IMG/VR virus record: IMGVR_UViG_3300024344_000020
Span: 1 to 52,254 of that record
Source: a virus
Length of the DNA: 52,254 nt
Direction: 5' to 3' (one strand)
Below the pieces are notes generated by a model, which worked only from the letters and a program-made list of their open reading frames with translations, was not told where the DNA came from and did not search any database. This document shows, piece after piece, positions 16,817-23,919 of this stretch. The number at the start of each line of letters is the position of its first letter. The first letter of the stretch is position 1. A program made the position numbers and the translations under genes.

Positions 16817-17196
16817 AGTATCTCCATATTAAATGTAATTCTTCCATCAGTAGACCAATACTTCCTGGCTCTAATCATAACTATTTGTTTATCATTATCA
16901 TAATACTTACCTTCTAATGAATCAAGTGCTGCCTTAACATAGTTATCTATGTCAGCATTATTATCACACAACTTACCATCCTTCTCTAATGTCTTCTTCT
17001 TAGACCAAGACTTAGGTATCTGTACAAAGAAGTCTAACTTCACATATAATAAAGCATCAGTAGGTTCTACATCGTAACCTTCTAGTAGTTCTTTAAACTC
17101 ATCTCTGAATGCTTGATACTTCTTAGGAAAGTAAGTAGCCCATCTGGTTACTCTAGCTCTGCTCGCTACTACAGGTGCTATTGGAAATGTTATCAT
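16813..17196 (-). CDS. rusA: RusA-family Holliday junction resolvase
   Basis: A 127-residue protein. The RusA signature is visible in its second half: NNADIDNYVKAALDSLEGKYYDND, with the Asp pair in D-I-D, the Lys in YVKAALD and a third Asp in YYDND, followed by the strand IVMIRARKYW. Length and order match RusA (about 120 residues). It would resolve branched DNA before packaging, a role held by endonuclease I in T7. It overlaps the downstream nuclease-like gene by 4 bp. Confidence 0.85.
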   Translation of the reverse strand: MITFPIAPVVASRARVTRWATYFPKKYQAFRDEFKELLEGYDVEPTDALLYVKLDFFVQIPKSWSKKKTLEKDGKLCDNNADIDNYVKAALDSLEGKYYDNDKQIVMIRARKYWSTDGRITFNMEIL

Positions 17197-17219
17197 TATT
17201 TATTTTCTTTCATCTTATG

Positions 17220-17606
17220 CTATACCTTACACTTAATACCATCATCATTAGCTACTTCCCATTCTTCACCAGCATCTACACAAGCCTGCTCTAGGTTAGA
17301 CCAATACTTCTCCTCGTCTCGCTCCCTATCGATAAAGTCAATAAGAATCTGAGTGATACCTACTTGTATTAAAGCATCTACGTCATCGTCATCAATCTCT
17401 ACTGTTAGCCTATTCTCTTTGGAGTCTAAGTTTACAGCCACTGGATGCTCAGGGTCTACAACAATAAACTGTTCTAGCTTACCCTCACGTGCTGAATTAA
17501 CTAGAGCTTGTAGTCCTTTCTTGAATAGGTGCTGTTGCTCTTCCTCTGTTACATCACTGACTGTGAAGTCGTTAGTTTTACTATCTTCTACTTCTTTAAT
17601 TATCAT
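17220..17606 (-). CDS. Hypothetical acidic 128-aa protein
   Basis: A 128-residue acidic protein. The centre reads as strand-helix (LTVEIDDDDVDALIQVGITQILIDFI) and the C-terminal part is aromatic with two Cys (ACVDAGEEWEVANDDGIKCKV). GGAGAATAAAG precedes the start and is contributed by the preceding 44-residue gene. No family recognised. The long plus-strand frames here are shadows. Confidence 0.6.
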   Translation of the reverse strand: MIIKEVEDSKTNDFTVSDVTEEEQQHLFKKGLQALVNSAREGKLEQFIVVDPEHPVAVNLDSKENRLTVEIDDDDVDALIQVGITQILIDFIDRERDEEKYWSNLEQACVDAGEEWEVANDDGIKCKV

Positions 17607-17730
17607 CTTTATTCTCCTTTAACTTGTCTATCTCATCATATACGTCTTGTATCACAAAGCTCAGTTTCATTAGAGCCTCAGACAAAACCTCTACCCTGTC
17701 TAGTAGTAGTGACTCTTCTTCGTTAGTCAT
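17596..17730 (-). CDS. 44-aa helical microprotein
   Basis: ATG at 17730, stop at 17596-17598. It overlaps the upstream gene by 8 bp and the downstream gene by 11 bp. The ribosome site GGAG...AAAG lies in the end of the upstream gene. The product is a charged helix (EEESLLLDRVEVLSEALMKL...). Function unknown. Confidence 0.55.
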   Translation of the reverse strand: MTNEEESLLLDRVEVLSEALMKLSFVIQDVYDEIDKLKENKDDN

Positions 17731-18097
17731 CTTTATTCTCCTCTGGTTTGTTTACCTTATCACCGTGTACTGTACACCCTCCACTGTATACATAATACCC
17801 ATAAGGATAGTTATCATTATTATCCATCTTAGGACAACTACAAGCAGGGAAGTTCCAGAACTTAATCTTGTTGTCATCCCTATCAAATCCCCAGAGGTCT
17901 TGTAGTTCCTGCTCTACTGAGTACCACTCCTTATATAACTCTCTCTGTAAATCGTCCCTAAGCTTACTAGATATAAGTAACTTACCACTCTCCTCAGATA
18001 CTGTAAATATACGTTTCCTATATTCGTGCAGTCCTTCTATCCTATCGATAGTGTTGGCGGATAGTCCTCTGTCTTCTGCTAGTTCTTTGTTAATCAT
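17723..18097 (-). CDS. Conserved phage protein with CxCPKMDN and C-x-x-HG motifs
   Basis: A 124-residue protein. The N-terminal half is helical; the C-terminal half has FWNFPACSCPKMDNNDNYPYG...GGCTVHGD. The pattern FW..P.C.CPKMDN.D..P.G.Y.....C..HG occurs in a widespread family of phage hypothetical proteins. The Cys/His spacing suggests a metal-binding knuckle. Its role is unknown. It is coupled to the small genes on either side. Confidence 0.7.
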   Translation of the reverse strand: MINKELAEDRGLSANTIDRIEGLHEYRKRIFTVSEESGKLLISSKLRDDLQRELYKEWYSVEQELQDLWGFDRDDNKIKFWNFPACSCPKMDNNDNYPYGYYVYSGGCTVHGDKVNKPEENKDD

Positions 18098-18349
18098 CTA
18101 TATCCCCTTAATTCTGAAATCGGTATTATCATATTTGCCATAGTCTTCAAACTCTGATATATCATTTACCGTATACCAACTAGACCACATACCCTCAGGT
18201 TTTCTATCTCGTCTTTCAATCCACTTACCGTCAATATAAGCACATACACATTCCTTTACCATCGCCTTCCTATCTTTTACTTGTACCTCAAGTGCGTTAA
18301 CTCTTATGTTTAACTTTTGAATCTCTTCTACGTAATCAAATTGTTTCAT
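18098..18349 (-). CDS. Hypothetical 83-aa protein
   Basis: An 83-residue protein. The first 40 residues are a coiled-coil-like helix (VEEIQKLNIRVNALEVQVKDRK), followed by an aromatic C-terminal part (GMWSSWYTVNDISEFEDYG). Its stop is one base from the next gene's start. No family recognised. Confidence 0.6.
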   Translation of the reverse strand: MKQFDYVEEIQKLNIRVNALEVQVKDRKAMVKECVCAYIDGKWIERRDRKPEGMWSSWYTVNDISEFEDYGKYDNTDFRIKGI

Positions 18350-18351
18350 CT

Positions 18352-18600
18352 TTATTCTCCTAATGGATACTGTTGCTTATAACTACAATCTAACTTATGT
18401 TCCTCTGTACCGTAACACTGAGGACAACTACTGTCCCACTCATACCACTGGTCAGGGTCACTGTATTGTTTGATGACTATCTTATATGCTTCTTGTACTT
18501 CCTCAGTATCAAACTCCAGTGCATTCTCATACGAACTGATTAGTGATAGTCTAACTAACTCATCAGCTTCATCACTGTTTACTTCTATCTCTATCTTCAT
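18352..18600 (-). CDS. Hypothetical 82-aa protein with possible zinc knuckle
   Basis: An 82-residue acidic protein. The C-terminal part, SSCPQCYGTEEHKLDCSYK, holds a C-x2-C...H...C arrangement that could bind zinc. The N-terminal 50 residues are helical and acidic. It is the first gene after a 125-bp interval with direct repeats. Confidence 0.6.
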   Translation of the reverse strand: MKIEIEVNSDEADELVRLSLISSYENALEFDTEEVQEAYKIVIKQYSDPDQWYEWDSSCPQCYGTEEHKLDCSYKQQYPLGE

Positions 18601-18627
18601 ATCCTACTCCCTTAGTATTAATCACCT

Positions 18628-18681
18628 TAATGACTCATATCTGAGCTTTAATCCTTGTTAACTAGGACTAATGACTCATAT
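18628..18681. repeat. Pair of 13-bp direct repeats upstream of the 18352-18600 gene
   Basis: TAATGACTCATAT occurs at 18628-18640 and again at 18669-18681, with starts 41 bp apart, in the only gene-free gap (18601-18725) of this part of the minus-strand run. No convincing -35/-10 pair accompanies them. They may be protein-binding sites or a processing signal. Confidence 0.6.
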
Positions 18682-18725
18682 TTAAGTCAAGTAAAGTGTA
18701 CATAAAACTTGACATCCTATATTCA

Positions 18726-18953
18726 TTACAATACCTTCCAGTCCTTAGCATAATTCCTCAGGAACTTATCTCCATCATCTACTTTGTCCTTTCCTTGTTT
18801 CCTAATCTTTTGTACGAGGAGGTTATACTTTGTTTCAATAGCTTCTCTCTTTGCTTTCTCTTCTGTGTATAAGGAATGCCACGAGACTGCACTGTCCTCA
18901 ACGAGCTGCTGATACTTCTCTTTCCTGGTCCAGTAATCTTCTTCACTCACCAC
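18726..18953 (-). CDS. Hypothetical 75-aa helical protein
   Basis: A 75-residue protein of charged helix (WHSLYTEEKAKREAIETKYNLLVQKIRKQ). It appears to start at GTG 18953 or the next GTG at 18950; AGGAG lies just upstream. It overlaps the preceding gene's stop (GTGGTGA). No family recognised. Confidence 0.55.
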   Translation of the reverse strand: MVSEEDYWTRKEKYQQLVEDSAVSWHSLYTEEKAKREAIETKYNLLVQKIRKQGKDKVDDGDKFLRNYAKDWKVL

Positions 18954-19264
18954 TGCACTCCTAAGTTACTATTGTATTGTCTCTGCCACACAGTACGCCC
19001 ACCTCTTTTGATTGTGATTGACTCACAGTATTGAGTAGCACCTCTAGCTTCTGCTTGTAGTACGTAGATATAACAAGCCTGCACACTAGGGCATACATAA
19101 GTACCACCACCAGTCTGTGATTGCTTGACTACATCCATAGTTATACTGGCATAAGGGAAGTTGTAGTTAGTCTCCGCCTTAGCCTGAGTATTAATTAATA
19201 ATACAAGACACACCCATAATACTACTACTATACCAAACCTTATAAATCCTTTGTCCTTATTCAT
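18947..19264 (-). CDS. Small exported or membrane-anchored protein
   Basis: A 105-residue protein. A hydrophobic N-terminal segment, RFGIVVVLWVCLVLLINTQAKA, looks like a signal peptide (possible cleavage after AKA) or an uncleaved anchor. The mature part is beta-rich with three Cys (TYVCPSVQACYIYVL...QYCESITI). The start at ATG 19264 is chosen because GAGG lies 6 bases upstream; the ATG at 19270 abuts that site. It forms an ATGA overlap with the TusE-like gene. Possible roles include superinfection exclusion or periplasmic action, but this is speculation. Confidence 0.6.
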   Translation of the reverse strand: MNKDKGFIRFGIVVVLWVCLVLLINTQAKAETNYNFPYASITMDVVKQSQTGGGTYVCPSVQACYIYVLQAEARGATQYCESITIKRGGRTVWQRQYNSNLGVQW

Positions 19265-19554
19265 ACACATCCTCTAGGTTGTGGTAGCCCACCATATTTA
19301 CTTAAGTTCTTCATAGGACCTGAGCCACCGTGGTCCATAAAGATTTCCTTCTTGCCTTTACCATAATGCTTAGCAAAGTTTCTGATTGGAGGTACTACAC
19401 CATTCTCATCATAGTATTCTCTAGCACTTAGTATCTGCTTACGTATCTCAGGTGTTAAGTTGAAGTCATCTTGCTCTGCCATCTCATACATAACATCAGT
19501 GTTCCAAATAGAAGGGTCAACTAAGTACCCATTACTTGTTCTATCTATACTCAT
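19261..19554 (-). CDS. tusE: TusE/DsrC-like sulfur carrier protein
   Basis: A 97-residue protein matching the DsrC/TusE family: a short beta start (GYLVDPSIWN), LTPEIRKQILSAREYYDENGVVPPIRNFAKHYGKG, and the C-terminal arm GGLPQPRGCV. The penultimate Cys (CysA) is present. The second Cys of true DsrC, eleven residues earlier, is replaced by Ser, as in TusE-type members. TusE passes sulfur for 2-thiouridine at tRNA position 34. No other tus or dsr gene is present, so it must act with host partners. It overlaps the exported-protein gene downstream (ATGA). Such genes are a known auxiliary metabolic gene class of marine phages. Confidence 0.88.
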   Translation of the reverse strand: MSIDRTSNGYLVDPSIWNTDVMYEMAEQDDFNLTPEIRKQILSAREYYDENGVVPPIRNFAKHYGKGKKEIFMDHGGSGPMKNLSKYGGLPQPRGCV

Positions 19555-19702
19555 CTAATTCCTCCTTAGTTTTTCTTGGTTTACGTTCACCGTCTGATGG
19601 TTCAAACTTCTTATACTTTCTGTTTAAAGGATTATCCACTAGAGTGTTAGCTAGTGGACTCCCAAAGGGAGGTCTATTTCCTTTTGTTAGTCCGTTGCTC
19701 AT
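19541..19702 (-). CDS. 53-aa basic/polar microprotein
   Basis: ATG at 19702, preceded by GGGGAGG; stop at 19541-19543. It ends 14 bp inside the TusE-like gene and supplies that gene's ribosome site (AAGGAGGAATTAG). It encodes 53 residues, rich in Pro, Asn, Lys and Glu, with no hydrophobic stretch. Function unknown. Confidence 0.5.
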   Translation of the reverse strand: MSNGLTKGNRPPFGSPLANTLVDNPLNRKYKKFEPSDGERKPRKTKEELDEYR

Positions 19703-19706
19703 ACTA

Positions 19707-19808
19707 CTAAACCTCCCCAAATAATAAACCTAACACAATGATAGTACCCATTATAGCTATAGTTTTATTTTCTTTTACTGCTTCAATTACTTCTTTTAAA
19801 GTATCCAT
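19707..19808 (-). CDS. 33-aa membrane microprotein
   Basis: ATG at 19808 with GGAG 9 bases upstream; stop TAG at 19707-19709. It has a charged helix (KEVIEAVKEN), then one membrane segment (TIAIMGTIIVLGLLFG). It lies between nrdB and the 53-residue gene. Function unknown. Confidence 0.5.
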   Translation of the reverse strand: MDTLKEVIEAVKENKTIAIMGTIIVLGLLFGEV

Positions 19809-19823
19809 TTGTATTACTCCGTA

Positions 19824-20780
19824 TTATTCCCAGCCCCAACTATCTCCTGTCATACCAACGGCTGAGTAGTCGGTAACAGTTTTCTCAAAGAAGTTAGACA
19901 TAGAATCACCTGATGTCAACTCCTCTACCCAAGGTAAGGGATTCTCTTTGACTTTAAAGTTACCCTTGAATCCCATTTGAATTAATCTCCTGTCCGCCAG
20001 ATAGCGTATGTACGTTTTAACTTCACCTTTGTCAAGACCCACAATATCCCCAGCTTGATAGGCAAGGTCAATAACTTTGTCTTCCAGCTTAACAACTTGT
20101 CTCGCCATTTTGTATACTTCTCTCTTGAAATCATCATTAACAATTCTCCCGTGTTCATTACAAAACTCTCTAAATAAACGAGACATACCTTCAGTATGTA
20201 GCGTCTCATCCCTGATAGACCACTCAACTACAGTGTTCATACCTTTCATCTTACCCATACGTTGGTAGTTCAGTAACATAACGAAGGCACTGAATAAGCT
20301 GACCCCTTCATTAAATACTGTCAGTGCCAACGACAAAGCAATACCGTGTAGTGAATGCACATCTGCATCCTTCATAAAGTCTACCTTCTTAGACAACTCA
20401 TCATACTCAAGGAAGGTACTGTACTCTTTCTCGTGTAACCCTAAGGTATCGTTAAGTAAGGCATAAGCTCTAGCGTGAATACCCTCTCTTGCAGCGAAGG
20501 ACATAAGCATCATACGTACTTCATTGTTTAAGAACTTAGGTATATAGTAGTTACAGTAGTTGCCTGCTACTACCACATCAGACTGTGTAAATAATCTAAG
20601 GATGGCAGTGATGTGTTCCTTCTCTACCTCTGATAGTGTACCATCTTTCCACTGTGTTACGTCATCATTAAGGTTAATCTCATCTTCAATCCAGTGTAGC
20701 ATCTCGTGTTCTGTAGCGTACTCTACAAAGACAGGGTACTTGAATGGCTTGTAAGTCTTACTTTCTTCTAATAAACTCAT
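19824..20780 (-). CDS. nrdB: Ribonucleotide reductase class I, beta subunit
   Basis: A 318-residue protein. The diiron ligands are visible in family order: Asp in TQSDVVV, Glu and His in REGIHARAY, Glu in NEGVSLF, and Glu and His in RDETLHTEG. The radical Tyr is the Y of HARAY, four residues after the His, so this is a tyrosyl-radical subunit. With NrdA it reduces ribonucleoside diphosphates to supply dNTPs for phage DNA. Its start overlaps the HNH gene stop (ATGA), and the length is normal for phage NrdB. Confidence 0.95.
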   Translation of the reverse strand: MSLLEESKTYKPFKYPVFVEYATEHEMLHWIEDEINLNDDVTQWKDGTLSEVEKEHITAILRLFTQSDVVVAGNYCNYYIPKFLNNEVRMMLMSFAAREGIHARAYALLNDTLGLHEKEYSTFLEYDELSKKVDFMKDADVHSLHGIALSLALTVFNEGVSLFSAFVMLLNYQRMGKMKGMNTVVEWSIRDETLHTEGMSRLFREFCNEHGRIVNDDFKREVYKMARQVVKLEDKVIDLAYQAGDIVGLDKGEVKTYIRYLADRRLIQMGFKGNFKVKENPLPWVEELTSGDSMSNFFEKTVTDYSAVGMTGDSWGWE

Positions 20781-21226
20781 AATTTGTTTCCCTTCTTTAG
20801 ATTTTCAGTTGCGGTTATAACTTGTAAGTTGTATTCTACGTGAAAACCACATACATTATTTCCTTGTAAAGGAACTATATGGTCTACGTGGTGTGGCTCA
20901 CCTAACTTATGTGTTAAGAAAGCAGACACTTTATACATACGTTCAATAGCTTCCTTGTCTGCCCACAATACTGTAGCATTACATTCTCTAGCTCTTCTAC
21001 GTGCTTTAGATGCCTGTCTCTTGCCTTTATTGTCCTTACTCCACTGACTGTAATAAGCAGACATCTTATCTTTGTTTCTACGTTCCCATTCTCTATTTGA
21101 TTTCCTAACAGCTTCTCTATTATTCTTCTTCCATTCAGCAGATGCTTTTATTTTCTTCTCTCTAATCAAATGGTAGCGTGCTTTATCGTAAGCTGCTTTC
21201 TTAGCCTTGGCATCCGAGACACTCAT
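20777..21226 (-). CDS. HNH homing-type endonuclease between nrdA and nrdB
   Basis: A 149-residue protein. The N-terminal about 80 residues are a very basic helix with repeated W/KKNNRE units (DNA-binding type). The C-terminal part holds the HNH site: EPHHVDHIVPLQGNNVCGFHVEYNLQVIT, with the HVDHIVPL first histidines, the N of YNL and a truncated final helix. Its start lies 26 bp inside the nrdA end and its stop overlaps the nrdB start, so it fills the whole gap between the two subunit genes. Free-standing HNH genes commonly sit beside conserved phage genes. The target site is unknown. Confidence 0.88.
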   Translation of the reverse strand: MSVSDAKAKKAAYDKARYHLIREKKIKASAEWKKNNREAVRKSNREWERRNKDKMSAYYSQWSKDNKGKRQASKARRRARECNATVLWADKEAIERMYKVSAFLTHKLGEPHHVDHIVPLQGNNVCGFHVEYNLQVITATENLKKGNKL

Positions 21227-22985
21227 TTTCTTCCTCCATAAAATCCTTCAATGCTACTCTCGTAACCTGTTGTCCTACACTCTCAGCACTAGATGCAGCC
21301 GAGGTACGTAAGTAGTATAGACCTTTAAGTTTCTTCTTCCAAGCTGCTAGATGAACTCTGTTTACATAATCCTTAGCTGAACCCGCTCGAAAGAATACAT
21401 TAACACTCTGACCTTGGTCTATAAACTGTTGCCTATCACCTGCGTGTTGTATTACCCACATCTGGTCTAGTTCAAAGGCAGTCTTAAACACATCCTTCTC
21501 CCACTCAGTAAGATAATCTAACTGTTGTACCGAACCTTCGTGGTGACTGATATTACGCCACTCTTTAGCTAACCATTCTTCATCTTTACCTAGGCGTAAT
21601 CTATGTTCCTCCATAATTAAGGCGAGGTGTCTGTTCTTAATTACGTGAGAACCAATTCGTGTCTTATGTGTGTAGTAGTTAGACTTGATAGGCTCAATAG
21701 AAGCACTCGTACCTGCAATCATAGCTGAATTTGCATTCGGCGCTACAGCAGTCAGGTGTGAGTTTCTTCTACCACTACCTGCACCATCTAGATACTCACC
21801 TCTAACATCAGCTAGTGCTTTAGTAGTCTCTACTGCTTTCTCCTCAATCAAACTAAACATCTTCATATTCTGTCCTTGTGCTAAGGCACTTTCAAAAGGT
21901 ATGCTCTTGCTTTGTAGATAGCTGTGAAAACCAAATGCGCCCAACCCTAGGCTACGCTCACGAAGTGCCGAGTAACGTGCCTTATCGAGAGCCTCAGGGG
22001 CATTAATAATGAAGTCAGTTAGTACGTTATCTAACATAGTAATTAAGTCACCTATCAGTGATGTTTCCATCCATTCCTCAAAGAGTTCAAGATTGACGGA
22101 TGAAAGGCAACATACTGCCGTCCTATCTTCATTTGTGGGCAGATGAATTTCATTACATAAATTGCTTCCTCTAATTTTGAGTCCATTTTCTTTCAGCTCC
22201 TTCGGTAGGTGTCTATTAGCTTCATCAATAAAGTTTAGGTATGGTTCACCAGTTCTGAAACGCGTCTCCAGGATTCTTTCCCAAAGTTCACGAGCCCGAA
22301 CCACATCACGTACACTACCATCGTGAGGGTCAGTGAGATTCCAATCACTGTCACTAAGGACAGCATCCATAAAGCTGTCACTGATGTTAACAGCGTTGTT
22401 AATATTAAAGCACTTACGGTTACTATCCCCTCCCGTAGGGATTCTAATGTTAAGAAACTCAATGATGTCTGGATGCGAGATGTCCAAGTACGCTGCATAA
22501 CTTCCCTTCCTTGTTTGTCCTTGTTTATATGCTGTCATCGCTGAGTCAGCTACCTTAATGAATGGTATTGGTGAAGGTGCTTTGTCACTGACTGCACGTA
22601 CATCACCCCAGTGTCCACCTACACCACCTCCCTTAACACTTAACCAAGCTAACTCTGACTGGTGAGCAATAAGCCCATCAAGAGTATCAGGAATGTAAGA
22701 AAGAAAACAGCTAATTGGTAGACCCTTGGCTTCCTCTCCTGGAGCAGGAGCGTTACTGAGAATAGGACTACTAAACATAAACCAACCATTAGATACTGCA
22801 TCATATAACCTCTGTGCTAAATCATTATCGCCACCACTGTATGCCACACAAGCTCTGGCGTAAGCTTCTTGTGGGCTCTTCTCTTTACCTCTAAGGTAGT
22901 AACCTTTGACTAACTCTAGTGCCTGTTCAGACATTAGTTTGTCTCTGGTTCTATCTATTATTATGCCTAAGTATTCACTCTTCAT
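21201..22985 (-). CDS. nrdA: Ribonucleotide reductase class I, alpha subunit
   Basis: A 594-residue protein. The active-site residues of class I NrdA are all present: Cys in LPISCFL, Asn-Cys-Glu in NLCNEIHLP, Cys in AVCCLSSVNL, the Tyr pair in KGLYYLRT, and the C-terminal C-L-G-C redox pair. There is no N-terminal ATP-cone, so overall dATP activity control is probably absent, as in many phage enzymes. The start at 22985 has AGGTG upstream and overlaps the preceding gene. No phage thioredoxin or glutaredoxin is seen, so a host reductant is needed. Confidence 0.95.
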   Translation of the reverse strand: MKSEYLGIIIDRTRDKLMSEQALELVKGYYLRGKEKSPQEAYARACVAYSGGDNDLAQRLYDAVSNGWFMFSSPILSNAPAPGEEAKGLPISCFLSYIPDTLDGLIAHQSELAWLSVKGGGVGGHWGDVRAVSDKAPSPIPFIKVADSAMTAYKQGQTRKGSYAAYLDISHPDIIEFLNIRIPTGGDSNRKCFNINNAVNISDSFMDAVLSDSDWNLTDPHDGSVRDVVRARELWERILETRFRTGEPYLNFIDEANRHLPKELKENGLKIRGSNLCNEIHLPTNEDRTAVCCLSSVNLELFEEWMETSLIGDLITMLDNVLTDFIINAPEALDKARYSALRERSLGLGAFGFHSYLQSKSIPFESALAQGQNMKMFSLIEEKAVETTKALADVRGEYLDGAGSGRRNSHLTAVAPNANSAMIAGTSASIEPIKSNYYTHKTRIGSHVIKNRHLALIMEEHRLRLGKDEEWLAKEWRNISHHEGSVQQLDYLTEWEKDVFKTAFELDQMWVIQHAGDRQQFIDQGQSVNVFFRAGSAKDYVNRVHLAAWKKKLKGLYYLRTSAASSAESVGQQVTRVALKDFMEEENECLGCQG

Positions 22986-23175
22986 AAGGATTCACCTCTA
23001 TAGTAATTAGATTAATACCTTCCTCTTCCATCTCTACAGTATAGGTAAGTCTACCTTCACTGTGTAGTTGTACTGCATCTATAAAACCATTGTCATATGC
23101 TTTATAATCTGTGTACCAAATAGCAAGAGCACCTATAGCTAACCAAAGAATACTTACTGCTATTAATTCATTCAT
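22975..23175 (-). CDS. Small membrane-anchored protein
   Basis: A 66-residue protein. The N-terminal segment LIAVSILWLAIGALAIW is a membrane helix or signal anchor, followed by a mostly beta, acidic domain (LTYTVEMEEEGINLITIEV). It overlaps DUF3310 upstream (8 bp) and nrdA downstream (11 bp). Function unknown. Confidence 0.6.
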   Translation of the reverse strand: MNELIAVSILWLAIGALAIWYTDYKAYDNGFIDAVQLHSEGRLTYTVEMEEEGINLITIEVNPYEE

Positions 23176-23371
23176 CTTTAGTCATCTCCAACATTAGTTT
23201 ATTTAAGTACCACTGTGCTTTCTTTAAATCTTCAAGTCCGTTCTTAAACTTATATCTACTTACGTACTTGATGATGTTACCTTCTACGTATGTCATATCT
23301 TGGTCTAAGATAAAGTCTATAACCTGTATGTTACCCTGCTTATAGTGGCTTGGGTTAATTGAATCACTCAT
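23168..23371 (-). CDS. DUF3310 protein
   Basis: A 67-residue protein with the DUF3310 pattern: NPSHYKQGNIQVIDFI, then YVEGNIIKYVSRYKFKNGLEDLKKAQWYLNKLM. The family is widespread in phages, often annotated as nucleotide-kinase associated, but its activity is not established. It is of normal length. GGAG-type signal TAAGGAGAAAATAAA precedes ATG 23371. Next to nrdA it suggests a link with nucleotide metabolism, which is inference. Confidence 0.88.
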   Translation of the reverse strand: MSDSINPSHYKQGNIQVIDFILDQDMTYVEGNIIKYVSRYKFKNGLEDLKKAQWYLNKLMLEMTKDE

Positions 23372-23393
23372 TTTATTTTCTCCTTATTTAATT

Positions 23394-23447
23394 TGGTGAC
23401 CTGTTTCAGGGGAGCGGTAGGTCAAGCCGCTTGCTCTATGAGCTAGT
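23394..23447 (-). ncRNA. tRNA-like fragment between two genes
   Basis: The minus strand reads TAGCTCATAGAGC (a D-arm with a shortened loop), then AGCGG...CCGCT (5-bp anticodon-like stem with a 9-base loop), then CCTGAAACAGG (4-bp hairpin) and TCACCA. This mimics positions 8 to the 3' end of a tRNA, but the 5' acceptor strand does not pair and the T-arm lacks TTCRA. It is not a functional tRNA. It could be a decayed tRNA, an old attachment core or simply a set of three hairpins in the 79-bp gap. Confidence 0.25.
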
Positions 23448-23450
23448 ATA

Positions 23451-23711
23451 TTAATGTTGTGTATTGCTTTTCATATCAACGTACACATCACCGTTGTATA
23501 GTTCAGTACCTGCTTCGTATAGTAAGCTAGGGTCTTCCTCCAGTATAACACTTATCCCCATAGCTAATGGATATAATAGTTGGTTAGCTCTACCACCTTT
23601 AACTGTGTTATCAACAATAGATAGTTCCATTATATCACGTTCCTTATCTAATGACAAGACTAATAACATCTCTTCTTTATTAGACACCAACACTCTTCCA
23701 ATCTTTCCCAT
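23451..23711 (-). CDS. Hypothetical 86-aa protein
   Basis: An 86-residue protein, strand-rich at the start (GRVLVSNKEEMLLVLSLD) and with a hydrophobic middle (LLYPLAMGISVIL). The start at 23711 overlaps the upstream gene by 32 bp and has only a weak ribosome site; a later ATG at 23669 is possible. No family recognised. Confidence 0.55.
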   Translation of the reverse strand: MGKIGRVLVSNKEEMLLVLSLDKERDIMELSIVDNTVKGGRANQLLYPLAMGISVILEEDPSLLYEAGTELYNGDVYVDMKSNTQH

Positions 23712-23919
23712 CTTCTAACATCTTGATAAACCACTTGTATGAATAGATAGATAGTTTAACTGTACCAAAACTCATAACGTGTGTTTGTTGTGGTGCTAAC
23801 TCTAATACATTCTTAGTGTTTACCTTATCTCTTTCTTCACCCTCAAGTAAAGACTGTAACCACTCAACCATATTCTCTTTAGCTTGTCTTCTTATAATCT
23901 TAGCTCTCTTCCCACTCAT
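23680..23919 (-). CDS. Hypothetical 79-aa protein
   Basis: A 79-residue protein with a very basic N-terminus (SGKRAKIIRRQAKENM) and a mixed C-terminal part (VMSFGTVKLSIYSYKWFIKML). It overlaps the nuclease gene's stop by 4 bp. The basic start hints at nucleic acid binding. No family recognised. Confidence 0.55.
   Translation of the reverse strand: MSGKRAKIIRRQAKENMVEWLQSLLEGEERDKVNTKNVLELAPQQTHVMSFGTVKLSIYSYKWFIKMLEDGKDWKSVGV

Noticed and set aside
17353-17622. Plus-strand frames opposite 17.2-18.1 kb
   Set aside because: Ser/Thr/Cys-rich shadows of acidic minus-strand genes; the minus strand has coupled starts and Shine-Dalgarno sites.
17805-17830. Fur-box-like stretch in the minus-strand gene at 17723-18097
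   Set aside because: It is inside conserved coding sequence (the MDNNDNYP part) and matches the consensus only in part.
18709-18736. Plus-strand TTGACA as a promoter
   Set aside because: No acceptable -10 at 16-18 bases, and it would point antisense into 18726-18953.
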